From positions 79,333 through 143,332 of the forward strand of contig NZ_FPIQ01000006.1 in the NCBI RefSeq assembly GCF_900119085.1: a stretch of 64,000 nucleotides of DNA, given 5' to 3'. Origin of the DNA: Nitrosovibrio sp. Nv17. GTDB lineage: Bacteria > Pseudomonadota > Gammaproteobacteria > Burkholderiales > Nitrosomonadaceae. The notes below the pieces were generated by a model. The model made no database searches and was not told the origin of the DNA. It saw only the letters and a program-made list of their open reading frames with translations. Below are positions 15,837 to 24,363 of the stretch, piece after piece. Within the stretch, counting starts at the first letter, position 1. Every line of letters begins with the position of its first letter. A program made the position numbers and the translations under genes.

Positions 15837-17086
15837 CCGTCTACCGGGCGGAATTTCCCGAGAAGCTCAGGTTCCTGTTCGAGCCCCACCGATACAAGGT
15901 GCTTTATGGCGGTCGCGGCGGGGCGAAGAGCTGGAGCGTCGCCCGCGCGCTGCTGATCCAGGCGGCGAAGGCGCCGCTGCGCATCCTGTGCGCGCGCGAG
16001 CTGCAGAGTTCCATCGCCGAATCGGTGCACCATCTGCTGCGCTCGCAGATCGCGGAGATCGGGCTGGAAGGCTTCTACGAGGTGCAGAACAGCGCCATTC
16101 ACGGGCGCAACGGCTCCGAGTTCGTGTTCGCGGGACTGCGCAACAACGTCACCAAGATCAAGTCGTTCGAGGGCATCGACCGGGTATGGGTGGAAGAGGC
16201 CCAGGCAGTCTCGAAGGGCAGCTGGGAGGTATTGATTCCCACGATCCGCAAGGAGGGCTCCGAGATCTGGATCACCTTCAACCCGGAACTGGAGGCGGAC
16301 GAGACCTACCGGCGCTTCGTGGCCGACCCGCCCGCCGGCGCCGCGGTCGTCCACGTCAACTGGGACGACAACCCATGGTTTCCCGAAACGCTGAGGCGGG
16401 AAAAGGACGAATTGAAGGCGCGCGACCCCGACGCCTACCGGAACATCTGGGAAGGCCGGTGCCGCGCCGCCCTGGACGGGGCCATCTATGCCCGTGAACT
16501 GCGGGTGGCGCAGGTGGAGGGGCGCATCGGGCGCATCGTCTATGACGCCGCGCGGCCGGTGCACACGTTCTTCGATCTCGGCTGGGCGGACAGCACCAGC
16601 ATATGGTTTGCGCAAAGCATTGGGAGCGAATTCAGATTGATCGACTACTACAGCAACAGCCAGCTGCCGATACAGCACTATATCGGCGCCTTGCAGGAAC
16701 GGGGGTACGTATACGGCACCGACTGGCTCCCGCACGACGCGCGCGCCAGGACGCTGGCGACGGGGCGCAGCGTGGAGGAGATCATGCTCGCGGCCGGTCG
16801 CCGGGTGAGGATCGTGCCCGACCTCTCCATCTATGATGGCATCAATGCCGCCCGCACGGTGTTCAACCGCTGCTGGTTCGACGAACACAAGTGCGTGGAA
16901 GGCCTGCAGGGCCTGCGGCGCTATCGCTACGACGTCGATCCCGCCACGGGCGGGTTCAGCGGGCGTCCGCTGCACGACCTCCATAGCCATGCGGCGGACG
17001 CCTTCCGCTACTTCGCGGTGGCCGCCGAGGACGACCGGCCAGGGGGCAGCGCCCGGGGCATCCGCATGAGGGGATGGCGCACATGA
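15833..17086 (+). CDS. phage terminase large subunit (PBSX type)
   Basis: A 417-residue packaging motor. The ATPase part has Walker A GGRGGAKS (residues 26-33) and Walker B VWVEE (118-122); the nuclease part has Asp248 in TFFDLGWAD and Asp389 in HAADAFRY. It translocates phage DNA through the portal and cuts it. Full length for the family. It overlaps the small subunit upstream and the portal frame downstream by 4 bp. Confidence 0.95.
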   Translation: MTVYRAEFPEKLRFLFEPHRYKVLYGGRGGAKSWSVARALLIQAAKAPLRILCARELQSSIAESVHHLLRSQIAEIGLEGFYEVQNSAIHGRNGSEFVFAGLRNNVTKIKSFEGIDRVWVEEAQAVSKGSWEVLIPTIRKEGSEIWITFNPELEADETYRRFVADPPAGAAVVHVNWDDNPWFPETLRREKDELKARDPDAYRNIWEGRCRAALDGAIYARELRVAQVEGRIGRIVYDAARPVHTFFDLGWADSTSIWFAQSIGSEFRLIDYYSNSQLPIQHYIGALQERGYVYGTDWLPHDARARTLATGRSVEEIMLAAGRRVRIVPDLSIYDGINAARTVFNRCWFDEHKCVEGLQGLRRYRYDVDPATGGFSGRPLHDLHSHAADAFRYFAVAAEDDRPGGSARGIRMRGWRT

Positions 17087-18882
17087 TCCCGGGGCCGGCG
17101 GGCGCGGATGCGGAGGACATCGGGGCGGACATCTCGGTCGAGGCCTACAGCAGGATCTGCCGGGATATCCGCAGCCAGCCCGGATGGCGCCTGGATTCGG
17201 ATACGGACTGCGACTACTACGACGGCGCACAGGTTGGCGTGGACGTCGTCAGGCGGCTCAAGGAAGCCGGCATCCCGCCGCAGGATTCGAACCTGATCAA
17301 GCCGACCATCAACGCCGTGCTGGGCATCGAGGCGCGCAGCCGCACGGACTACCGGGTCATGGCGGACGACGAGCGCCAGATGGAAATCGCCGAGGGGCTT
17401 TCCGCCCGGCTCAAGGAAGTCGAGACCGAGTCCCGTGCCGACCGCGCGATGTCGGATGCCTACTCCAGCATGATCCGCGCGGGGATCGGCTGGGTCGAAG
17501 TGTCGCGTGAATTCGATCCGCTGCGCTACCCGTACCGGGTGCGTGAAATCCATCGCAACGAGATCTGGTGGGACTGGTCGTCGAGGGAGCCGGATCTGTC
17601 GGATGCGCGCTACCTGCGCCGCGACAAGTGGGTGGATCGGGCGCAGGCCGCCCGGATGTTCCCGGAGCAGGACGCGCTCATCGCCGGCAGCTGGAGCGGC
17701 TGGAACCACCTGGACGTGTACGAGGGCGCCGACACGCGCATGGCCCGTGCCTGCGAGGTGGAGCAGGCATGGAACCAGTCCTGGGGACACCTCCAGGAGG
17801 AGTATCTCAATCGCGGCTCGGGCATGGTGCGCCTGTCGGAGTTGTGGTACCGCCACCTGGAAAATGCATACGTGCTGGTATTGCCGGATGGCCAGATGCT
17901 GGAATACCGCGAGGACAATCCCCATCACCAGGCGGCCCTGGGCGAGGGGCTGGTGCGTGCCCGCAGATGCCTGTTGCCGCGGATGCGGGTGTCGATCTGG
18001 CTGGGCCCGCACAAGCTGATGGACGTGCCCAGCCCGCTGCCCCACCGGGATTTTCCGTACGTGCCGTTCTGGTGCTTCCGCAAGGATCGCTCGCGCGCGC
18101 CGTACGGGCTGATCCGCGACATGCGCGGGCCACAGGACCAGATACTCGATCTGGATATCCTGCTGTACGAGGTGCTGAATTCGGTGAAGGTCGAGGTGGA
18201 CAACGACGCCCTGGATCTGGCCCAGAACAGCTACCAGGAAGTGGCCCGCAACGTCGGCAGCCTGCGCTCGATGACGGTGCTGAACGCGCAGCGCAGGAAC
18301 GCGGGCGGATTCAAGGTGACGCGCGAGCATGCGCTGGCGTCGCAGGTCTTCCAGCTGGTGGAGGAGCGCAAGCGCAGGATCGAGGCGGTGAGCGGCGTCT
18401 ACCGGGCCATGCTCGGGGCTCACACGCAGGCGGCCAGCGGCATTGCCATCAGCAACCTGGTGGAACAAGGTTCCAGCGTGCTGGCGGAGCCCAACGACAA
18501 CTTCCGCTACGCCCGCCGGCTGGTGGGGCAGCAGCTCCTGGCGCTCATCAGGCACGACCTGCTTGGCCGGCAGGTGGCATTTGCGGTCGGGCAGGGCGAC
18601 GGTCGCAGGACCGTCTATTTCAACCGCGAGATCGAGACCCCTGCGGGAGCGGTGATCGAGAACGACGTCGAGACCGCCCGCGTCAAGGTCGTGCTGGAAG
18701 ACGTGCCGGCCACGCCGACCTTCCGGGCGCAGCAGCTGCAGGCATTCGCCCGCATCGTGCAGGCCGCGCCGCCAGCGTACCAGGCGGTGCTGTACCCGGC
18801 GATGCTGGAGCTGTCGGACGTGCCGAACCGGCACGAGTTGGCGGAGCGGTTGCGGCAGATGACCGCACTGGCGGGGTCATGA
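17083..18882 (+). CDS. phage portal protein
   Basis: A 599-residue portal of the podovirus type, the dodecameric ring at the head vertex through which DNA passes. Recognisable features are the N-terminal YDGAQ and INAVLGIEARSRTDYRV, the DDERQMEIAEGLSARLK helix, the conserved WDWSSREPDLSDARYLRRDKW region, and the FPYVPFWCFRKD...GLIRDMRGPQDQIL wing. I prefer the ATG at 17083 because GAGGGG lies 9 bases upstream; the ATG at 17074 directly abuts that site. Follows TerL without a gap. A GC-poor insertion follows instead of the expected scaffold gene. Confidence 0.9.
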   Translation: MIPGPAGADAEDIGADISVEAYSRICRDIRSQPGWRLDSDTDCDYYDGAQVGVDVVRRLKEAGIPPQDSNLIKPTINAVLGIEARSRTDYRVMADDERQMEIAEGLSARLKEVETESRADRAMSDAYSSMIRAGIGWVEVSREFDPLRYPYRVREIHRNEIWWDWSSREPDLSDARYLRRDKWVDRAQAARMFPEQDALIAGSWSGWNHLDVYEGADTRMARACEVEQAWNQSWGHLQEEYLNRGSGMVRLSELWYRHLENAYVLVLPDGQMLEYREDNPHHQAALGEGLVRARRCLLPRMRVSIWLGPHKLMDVPSPLPHRDFPYVPFWCFRKDRSRAPYGLIRDMRGPQDQILDLDILLYEVLNSVKVEVDNDALDLAQNSYQEVARNVGSLRSMTVLNAQRRNAGGFKVTREHALASQVFQLVEERKRRIEAVSGVYRAMLGAHTQAASGIAISNLVEQGSSVLAEPNDNFRYARRLVGQQLLALIRHDLLGRQVAFAVGQGDGRRTVYFNREIETPAGAVIENDVETARVKVVLEDVPATPTFRAQQLQAFARIVQAAPPAYQAVLYPAMLELSDVPNRHELAERLRQMTALAGS

Positions 18883-18959
18883 TGCGTCAGCGTGCCATGG
18901 CCGGAGAACAACGTGGATCATGAACATGGTCCGGGCATCAAACAACTGGAGGAATCGAC

Positions 18960-19709
18960 ATGATCAAATTTTTGTGCAATAGCTTCGTGGCTGGTCAATA
19001 TTATGTTCCTGGCATGATTGCTGATTTTGAAGCAAACATTGAAAGGGACCTTATCACAGATGGAAATGCAATCAATCTTCCCTTGGTAACAGGATCCACT
19101 TGGGCGGAGAAGCCACATTTCACTTCAGTAGATGCAGGCACAGCCATAAGTCTAATTGATGTTGGAGGAGGTTCAACATGGGTGTCAACATATGCTGGAT
19201 GGATTCCTCAGAATGGTATTGTGGTGTTGGCATCCAATTGGGGAACGGTGGCGTCTCCAGTCGGCTCGATAACAGGTGTCGCTAATGGATTGTTTCAGCC
19301 GATAGGTGGTGCAGGTTCTCTGGTTATTCCTGCTGGAATGCTACTGGAAAGTAGAGCAAAGCTTGAAATAGAGGCGTCGCTTCTTAGAATAGGAGCAAAT
19401 GGTCCTTATACTGCTAATATCCATCTTGGTACTGCGGGAAATGTCAATGATTCGATCGTCTTTTCTGTAGCACCTGCAGCAACTAATAATCTTCATACAC
19501 GAATATATTTGTCGCTCTGGTTCAATGAAGGAACTGTAACCACAGTAAGTTATCAGGCACCCGGTGCGTCAACTGCGGGTGCATTGCAAGATAAAGCAGC
19601 TAACATAGATCTGATGAAAGCCATGACAGTTTCGATTGGAATTCTGTCGGCGCATACGGCAGATCGAATCAACCTCGTCGGTTACTCAGTAAAATTGGTG
19701 ATGATATGA
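18960..19709 (+). CDS. phage protein of unknown function, AT-rich gene
   Basis: A 249-residue protein with many small and beta-type residues (IGGAGSLVIPAGMLLESRAKLEIEAS..., TVTTVSYQAPG) suggesting a beta-rich structural or fibre-like fold. I do not recognise a family. Base and codon use differ sharply from the GC-rich phage genes on both sides and match only the next gene, which overlaps it by 4 bp. TGGAGG lies before the ATG. The pair was probably acquired together between portal and scaffold; a virion-surface role beside the lyase-like protein is inference. Confidence 0.65.
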   Translation: MIKFLCNSFVAGQYYVPGMIADFEANIERDLITDGNAINLPLVTGSTWAEKPHFTSVDAGTAISLIDVGGGSTWVSTYAGWIPQNGIVVLASNWGTVASPVGSITGVANGLFQPIGGAGSLVIPAGMLLESRAKLEIEASLLRIGANGPYTANIHLGTAGNVNDSIVFSVAPAATNNLHTRIYLSLWFNEGTVTTVSYQAPGASTAGALQDKAANIDLMKAMTVSIGILSAHTADRINLVGYSVKLVMI

Positions 19710-20512
19710 CTATAAATCCCAATATCATGAGAATCATCTCTTCTGAGATTCTTGAGGATCCGGCGCAGTACGCTAAAGAACGTTCGTACCCTGATCGAAT
19801 CATGATGGTAGAAGATCCTACAGGATTGCGAGGTCAAGTTGTAAAGATACGTTTGGTGCGTGGCGACCCGATTATTGCAGGCTCCTATCGGGTTGAGTTG
19901 TCACGGGATTACTACACATCGGAGTATGCTCTAGGAACAGGAGGAGGATGGTACTGGTGGAGTTATATGCTTGACCCAGAATGGGCTGAAAAATTCAAAT
20001 TATTGAAAGCTACGAATCCTCAATGGCAAGACTACAGCATTAATATTCAACAATTCAAGACTCGGAATACTGACAATTTTATCCATCCGAAATGGACTGT
20101 AGTGGTGAATGAGTTTGGCGTATGTCTGAGAAAATGGTCTCAATCTGATACACCAAAAAAATACGAGATTGTGGCACTCTGGCCAGTAGATTCACTCATC
20201 TGGCATGATGTCGTAAGCTATATATACTGGTCAACAGGGCGTGATGGAGTCTTTGAGTTATACCTGGACGACAAGCTAATTTATAGATATTTGGGGCCGA
20301 CAGTCTATGAAGGAGTTACCCGCGGATGCTACTGGAAACAGGGAATATATGCTCCCGGAAGCTACCCTGCGGGTATAGATGATCTGACGATATATGCGCA
20401 GGGCCTCAGGCAGGTTTATCCAGCAGGGGGCAGCTATCTTGAATGTAGAACCGTACCGGCAAAATTCCCACCTCAAGTGACCCAGCTTAGAGTAAAAATG
20501 GATAAGATATAG
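19706..20512 (+). CDS. predicted phage polysaccharide lyase (heparin-lyase-I-like jelly roll)
   Basis: A 268-residue protein resembling the Polysacc_lyase (PF14099) beta-jelly-roll family. Shared features: RVELSRDYY after a basic strand, a GGWYWWSYMLD strand, IHPKW, a WHDVVSYIYWSTGRDGVFELYLDDKLI strand pair with the WHD...W...G.FE.Y.D.K pattern, and YWKQGIYAPG near the end. Such enzymes cleave acidic polysaccharides by beta-elimination; in phages they act as depolymerases against capsule or exopolysaccharide. The gene is AT-rich like its partner upstream and ends before a terminator. Substrate and location in the virion are unknown. The family call rests on pattern recognition only. Confidence 0.6.
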   Translation: MTINPNIMRIISSEILEDPAQYAKERSYPDRIMMVEDPTGLRGQVVKIRLVRGDPIIAGSYRVELSRDYYTSEYALGTGGGWYWWSYMLDPEWAEKFKLLKATNPQWQDYSINIQQFKTRNTDNFIHPKWTVVVNEFGVCLRKWSQSDTPKKYEIVALWPVDSLIWHDVVSYIYWSTGRDGVFELYLDDKLIYRYLGPTVYEGVTRGCYWKQGIYAPGSYPAGIDDLTIYAQGLRQVYPAGGSYLECRTVPAKFPPQVTQLRVKMDKI

Positions 20513-20536
20513 ATCGAATGAAGAGTCACTTGATGC

Positions 20537-20558
20537 AACCGCCTTCGGGCGGTTTTTT
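20537..20558 (+). terminator. Rho-independent terminator closing the lyase pair
   Basis: AACCGCC, TTCG loop, GGCGGTT, then a T run, 25 bp after the lyase stop. Confidence 0.82.
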
Positions 20559-20673
20559 GTTTTCAGCCGCCTGAAACATCCGGACGGCTCGCGCTCACGG
20601 CGATACCGCAGTTTCATCAACCCCCGCTCAGGCGGCGTGCTCACGACGACACCGCAGTTGGAGGAGAAGGAAA

Positions 20674-21633
20674 ATGGAAGTGGATCAGTTGACCAATGAA
20701 CAGGTCGCAAGCCTGACGCCCGAGCAGGTCGAGCTGCTGGAGAATCATCCGGAGAAGCTGGCCGAGATTCTCGATGGACGGGAGCAGGCAGGGAATGACT
20801 CCGGGCAGGCATTGGCGTCCGGCGGCGAGGAGACGGGCGAGGCGGCTCCGGTCGTGCTGAACAAGAGCGGCAGGGGAATCATCCCCTACGAAAAGCACAA
20901 GGAGCTTCGGGTCGAGAACTCATCGCTGCGCGAGCAATTGCAGGCGGCGCAGGTGGCGCAGGCCGAGGCGGCCCGCAGGCTGGAGGAATTGCTCGGACGC
21001 AAGGAGCACGCCGCCGCGGAAGGGGAGGCGGAGGTCTCCGACGATGCGCTGGCGCGGCACCTTGCCACCCTCAAGGCCGAGATGCCCGGACTCTACCCGG
21101 TCATCGCCGCGGTGCTCGAGGGCGGCCGGAAGCAGGGAGAGGAACTCCGCAGGACGCTGGACGAACTGAAGCGCGAAAAGGAAGAAGCGGATCGCGTCCG
21201 TCAGCTCAGCGTGGCCGAGCAGGTGCAGGAGGCGAAGGAGAACAATCCCGACCTGGTTCATTGGGAGACGGCCGATCCGGAGGCCTGGGAGGAGGCGCTG
21301 CGCCAGGACGAGATACTCCGTACCGGCGGCAGGTGGGCGAACAGGCCCTACGCCGAGCGGTTCGAGGAAGTCGTCCGCCGCGTGCGCGCCATTCTGCCCC
21401 AGGCTTCGAAAACGCAGGCACAGTCCGATCCGGAGCGAATCAGGGCCGAGGCGAAGGCCAGGCTCGACAAGGCTCCGGAGAGGAGACCCGTAACCCTATC
21501 GGATATCCATGGCGGGGCAAACCCGGCCTCCGAGCGCGAGCAGATCGAGAACCTGGACGCCCTGACACTGGCCCAGAGACTCATGAAGATGCCCGCGCAC
21601 CAGGCGGCGGCCATGCGAGCCGATCTTGACTGA
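20674..21633 (+). CDS. phage scaffolding-like protein
   Basis: A 319-residue highly charged, largely helical protein with a coiled-coil centre (ELRVENSSLREQLQAAQVAQAEAARRLEELL, about residues 75-108, and a second run near 145-180). Position between portal and major capsid genes, acidic helical composition and lack of a catalytic motif are typical of scaffolding proteins that guide procapsid assembly. Sequence family not recognised. GGAGGAGAAGG before the ATG gives a strong ribosome binding site. The capsid gene follows 13 bp later. Confidence 0.7.
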   Translation: MEVDQLTNEQVASLTPEQVELLENHPEKLAEILDGREQAGNDSGQALASGGEETGEAAPVVLNKSGRGIIPYEKHKELRVENSSLREQLQAAQVAQAEAARRLEELLGRKEHAAAEGEAEVSDDALARHLATLKAEMPGLYPVIAAVLEGGRKQGEELRRTLDELKREKEEADRVRQLSVAEQVQEAKENNPDLVHWETADPEAWEEALRQDEILRTGGRWANRPYAERFEEVVRRVRAILPQASKTQAQSDPERIRAEAKARLDKAPERRPVTLSDIHGGANPASEREQIENLDALTLAQRLMKMPAHQAAAMRADLD

Positions 21634-21646
21634 AGGAATGAACTAA

Positions 21647-22918
21647 ATGGCTGAAACAATCGTAGCGAGCGGCAGCTCCATCGCCGTCAAGCATTACAGC
21701 GCCGCGCTCCTGGCCAACACGCTGAAGGGGGCCTCCGCCATCGAGAACCTGGTGGGGCCGGTCGAGCCGACCGCGGCGATGGAAAAGATCGCGGGACAGA
21801 CCCAGCCCGGCATGCCACTGGTGCGCATCGATAACCTGGCCAAGAGCGCCGGCGACATCGTCTCGCTGGATCTGGTGGACACCATCGGCGGCGAGCCCCT
21901 GATGGGGGATGTCGACCGTGAGGGCAAGGGCAGCGCCCTGTCGTTCTCGTCCATGGACATCCGCATCGATCTCGCCAGCAAGGTGATCGACGCGGGCGGC
22001 AGCATGTCGCAGCAGCGCACCAAGCACAACCTGCGCGAGATCGCGCTGGCCCAGCTGTCGGGCTATTTCCCGCGGCTCGATACGCAGGAATCCCTGGTGC
22101 ATCTGGCCGGCGCGCGCGGTTCCCAGTCGGGTACCGACTGGACCATTCCGCTGCAGTCCAGCCCGAAGTTCGCCGAGATCATGGTCAACCCCGTGAAGGC
22201 CCCCACCTATAATCGTCATTTCGTGGTGAACGGCGCCCAGTTGACCGCAGGCGGCCAGCAGCTGGGGGCCATCGTCTCCACCGACATGCTGAAGCTGTCC
22301 CATCTGGACCTGCTGCGGCGGCGCCTGGACGACATGGATCAGCCGCTCCAGGCCGTCAGGCTGGCGGGCGACCGCGCGGCGCAGACCTCGAAGATGTGGA
22401 TATTCCTGGCGACGCCGAACCAGTACTCGGTGCTGCTGACGGAGGGTTCCCTGCGGGCATTCCAGCAGAATGCGGTCAACCGCGCTGCCTACTTCGACAC
22501 CCGCCATCCGCTGTTCGCCGGCGAGGTCGGCATGTGGAACGGCATCCTGGTGATCAAGAACGAGCGTGCCATCCGCTTCCTGCCGAACGAGACGACGCGG
22601 ATCGTCACGGCGGCCAACGCGGCGACCGCCACCGAGACCAACCAGATCGTCAATGCGGGCCTGGCGGGCGGTTACGCCGTGGAGCGCGGCCTGCTGCTCG
22701 GCGCCCAGGCGCTGGGTGTCGCCTACGGCCGTACCCGCATTTCCGGCCTGCAGTTCGGTTGGAAGGAGCACTGGTACAACTTCGAAAGCAATCTTGAGGT
22801 CATGGGCGAGAAGGTCTGCGGCAAGGCGAAGGTGCGCCTCTCCGTCGACGACGGCACCGGCGCCAAGGTTCCGACCGACTTCGGCGTGATCGCGGTCGAC
22901 TCCACCGTGCCGCTCTGA
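21647..22918 (+). CDS. phage major capsid protein, N4-gp56 type
   Basis: A 423-residue capsid protein of the N4-gp56 family. Typical parts are the early KHYSAALLANTLKGASAIENLVG, the GDIVSLDLVDTIGGEPLMGD and VIDAGGSMSQQRTKHNLREIAL segments, and the later HPLFAGEVGMWNGILV...ERAIRF. It forms the icosahedral shell. The gene lies directly after the scaffold-like gene and is followed by a terminator, consistent with the most abundant virion protein. Full length; no frameshift seen. Confidence 0.88.
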   Translation: MAETIVASGSSIAVKHYSAALLANTLKGASAIENLVGPVEPTAAMEKIAGQTQPGMPLVRIDNLAKSAGDIVSLDLVDTIGGEPLMGDVDREGKGSALSFSSMDIRIDLASKVIDAGGSMSQQRTKHNLREIALAQLSGYFPRLDTQESLVHLAGARGSQSGTDWTIPLQSSPKFAEIMVNPVKAPTYNRHFVVNGAQLTAGGQQLGAIVSTDMLKLSHLDLLRRRLDDMDQPLQAVRLAGDRAAQTSKMWIFLATPNQYSVLLTEGSLRAFQQNAVNRAAYFDTRHPLFAGEVGMWNGILVIKNERAIRFLPNETTRIVTAANAATATETNQIVNAGLAGGYAVERGLLLGAQALGVAYGRTRISGLQFGWKEHWYNFESNLEVMGEKVCGKAKVRLSVDDGTGAKVPTDFGVIAVDSTVPL

Positions 22919-22971
22919 GGCGGACGGCGGCGAGAAAGACAGGCGCGCAAACCCCCTCGTATGATACCGGC

Positions 22972-22998
22972 GGGCGGCCCACACGGGCCGCCCTTTTT
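22972..22998 (+). terminator. Rho-independent terminator after the capsid gene
   Basis: GGGCGGCCC, ACAC loop, GGGCCGCCC and TTTTT: a perfect 9-bp stem. Confidence 0.85.
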
Positions 22999-23012
22999 CT
23001 TTGGAGTGCGAC

Positions 23013-23390
23013 ATGCCGCATGTGAAATACATTGGTTCCTGCGACAAGACGGACAGCATAGACCGGCTCGGCCTGCACTGGAAGCCGGGCCAGGTGAGGA
23101 ACGTGACGGCCGAGGCCGCCGAGAGACTGCTGGCGTTTTCCGACACCTGGGTGCGCGAGAAGGAGGGAGTCTCGCGCCGTTCCCGGACGGGCAAGCCGGT
23201 CGGCCTGGCCGCGGAGGCGGCGACGGTCGAAGAGCCCCTGCCAGTGATCGATTTGCATGGCATGAGCAAGGAGGCCATGATCGAGTATGCCGAGCGCACC
23301 TACAACGAGCGCCTGGACCGGCGCCTCGGCGAGGATGCCGTCCGGCACAGGCTGGTCGGTCTGCTCGCGGCGCACCACGCGGCAGCCTGA
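23013..23390 (+). CDS. phage protein, probable head-associated
   Basis: A 125-residue protein. The first half (PHVKYIGSCDKTDSIDRLGLHWKPGQVRNV) looks like a small beta domain and the second half is helical (EAMIEYAERTYNERLDRRLGEDAVRHRLVGLL). No family recognised. TTGGAG before the ATG at 23013 supports that start over an ATG four codons earlier. Its position after the capsid gene and before two adaptor-like genes suggests a head-completion or decoration role, which is inference. Confidence 0.6.
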   Translation: MPHVKYIGSCDKTDSIDRLGLHWKPGQVRNVTAEAAERLLAFSDTWVREKEGVSRRSRTGKPVGLAAEAATVEEPLPVIDLHGMSKEAMIEYAERTYNERLDRRLGEDAVRHRLVGLLAAHHAAA

Positions 23391-23396
23391 GCGCCC

Positions 23397-23729
23397 ATGG
23401 CCTTCACCTACCAGGATGTCCTCGATCTGGCGAGGATACCGCTCAACGACGAGGACAGGGTGCGTCATCCGGATGGCCGGCTGCTGTCGTACGCGCGCCA
23501 GGCGGTGCTGCAGATGCGGAGGCGGCGGCCGGATCTGTTCATCGGGAGGTTCGGCGATCTGCCGGATGGTACCGAGAGTGCGGGAAGCATGCTTCCCCTG
23601 CCCGCCGAATACGCGCAGCTGGTGGCGGACTACGTCACCGCCAGGGCGGAGATGGTGGACGACGAGCACGCCGGTTCGGGCCGGGCGGCGCTGTTCATAC
23701 GGCTGTACGGCATGGAGGTCGGGCCGTGA
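23397..23729 (+). CDS. phage head-tail adaptor-like protein
   Basis: A 110-residue protein (YQDVLDLARIPLNDEDRVRHPDGRLLSYARQAVLQMRRRRPDLF... LPAEYAQLVADYVTARAEM). Size, helical pattern and position after the capsid gene match the small adaptor/gatekeeper proteins that sit below the portal; it resembles the DUF6682 group, though I hold that loosely. Its stop overlaps the GTG start of the next gene, so translational coupling is likely. Confidence 0.6.
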   Translation: MAFTYQDVLDLARIPLNDEDRVRHPDGRLLSYARQAVLQMRRRRPDLFIGRFGDLPDGTESAGSMLPLPAEYAQLVADYVTARAEMVDDEHAGSGRAALFIRLYGMEVGP

Positions 23730-24346
23730 AGCCATGGCGCAGTTTTCATGATCTGGTGGCCCCCGATCTGCCCGGCTGCCCGCCCGAGGCGATCGATCAC
23801 GCGCTGCGCCGGGCAGCCGCCGCGTTTTTCGAGCTGTCGATGGCCTGGCGATTCGACCATCCCGGCATCGCCGTGGAAGCGGGCGTGGCGGAATATGCGC
23901 TCGTTCTTCCTGAGGATGCCGTGGCCGCCTGTGTCCTGCGTGCCGCGCTCGACGGCATGGAGATCGGCTTCGTCGTGGATGGCCACGCTCCGGCGCGGTG
24001 GGATCGGCCTGCGCCGATCCATGGGCCGGTGCGCATTTCCGGCAGCGCCACCTCAGTGAAGCTGGCGCCGGAACCTCGCGCTCCGGGCCTCCTGGCACTG
24101 GAAGTGGCGCTGAAGCCTGCCATGGCCAGCGCCGGGATCGACGATGCCCTGTTCGAGGCGTTTCGCCAGCCCATCGCGCATGGTGCCCTGGCGGAGCTGA
24201 TGCTGTCGCCGGCAAAGCCCTACACCCATGCACAGCTGGCCGCGCACCACCAGCGCCGGTTCGAGGCCGGCACGGCAGCGGAGGGGCTGCGCGCCGCCCG
24301 CGGATTCGGGCGCAGCGCGCTGCGAACGTCGGTCATGGCGCGGTAA
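23726..24346 (+). CDS. phage head-tail connector-like protein
   Basis: A 206-residue protein starting with GTG at 23726, overlapping the previous stop (GTGA). It begins KPWRSFHDLVAPDLPGCPPEAIDHALRRAAAAFFELSMAW, a pattern seen in small podovirus tail-adaptor proteins, and continues with beta-rich sequence. No catalytic motif. Coupling to the adaptor-like gene upstream and the fibre-like gene downstream suggests a role in the short tail. Family not firmly recognised. Confidence 0.62.
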   Translation: MKPWRSFHDLVAPDLPGCPPEAIDHALRRAAAAFFELSMAWRFDHPGIAVEAGVAEYALVLPEDAVAACVLRAALDGMEIGFVVDGHAPARWDRPAPIHGPVRISGSATSVKLAPEPRAPGLLALEVALKPAMASAGIDDALFEAFRQPIAHGALAELMLSPAKPYTHAQLAAHHQRRFEAGTAAEGLRAARGFGRSALRTSVMAR

Positions 24347-24363
24347 GCGAGGGGACAGCGGCA

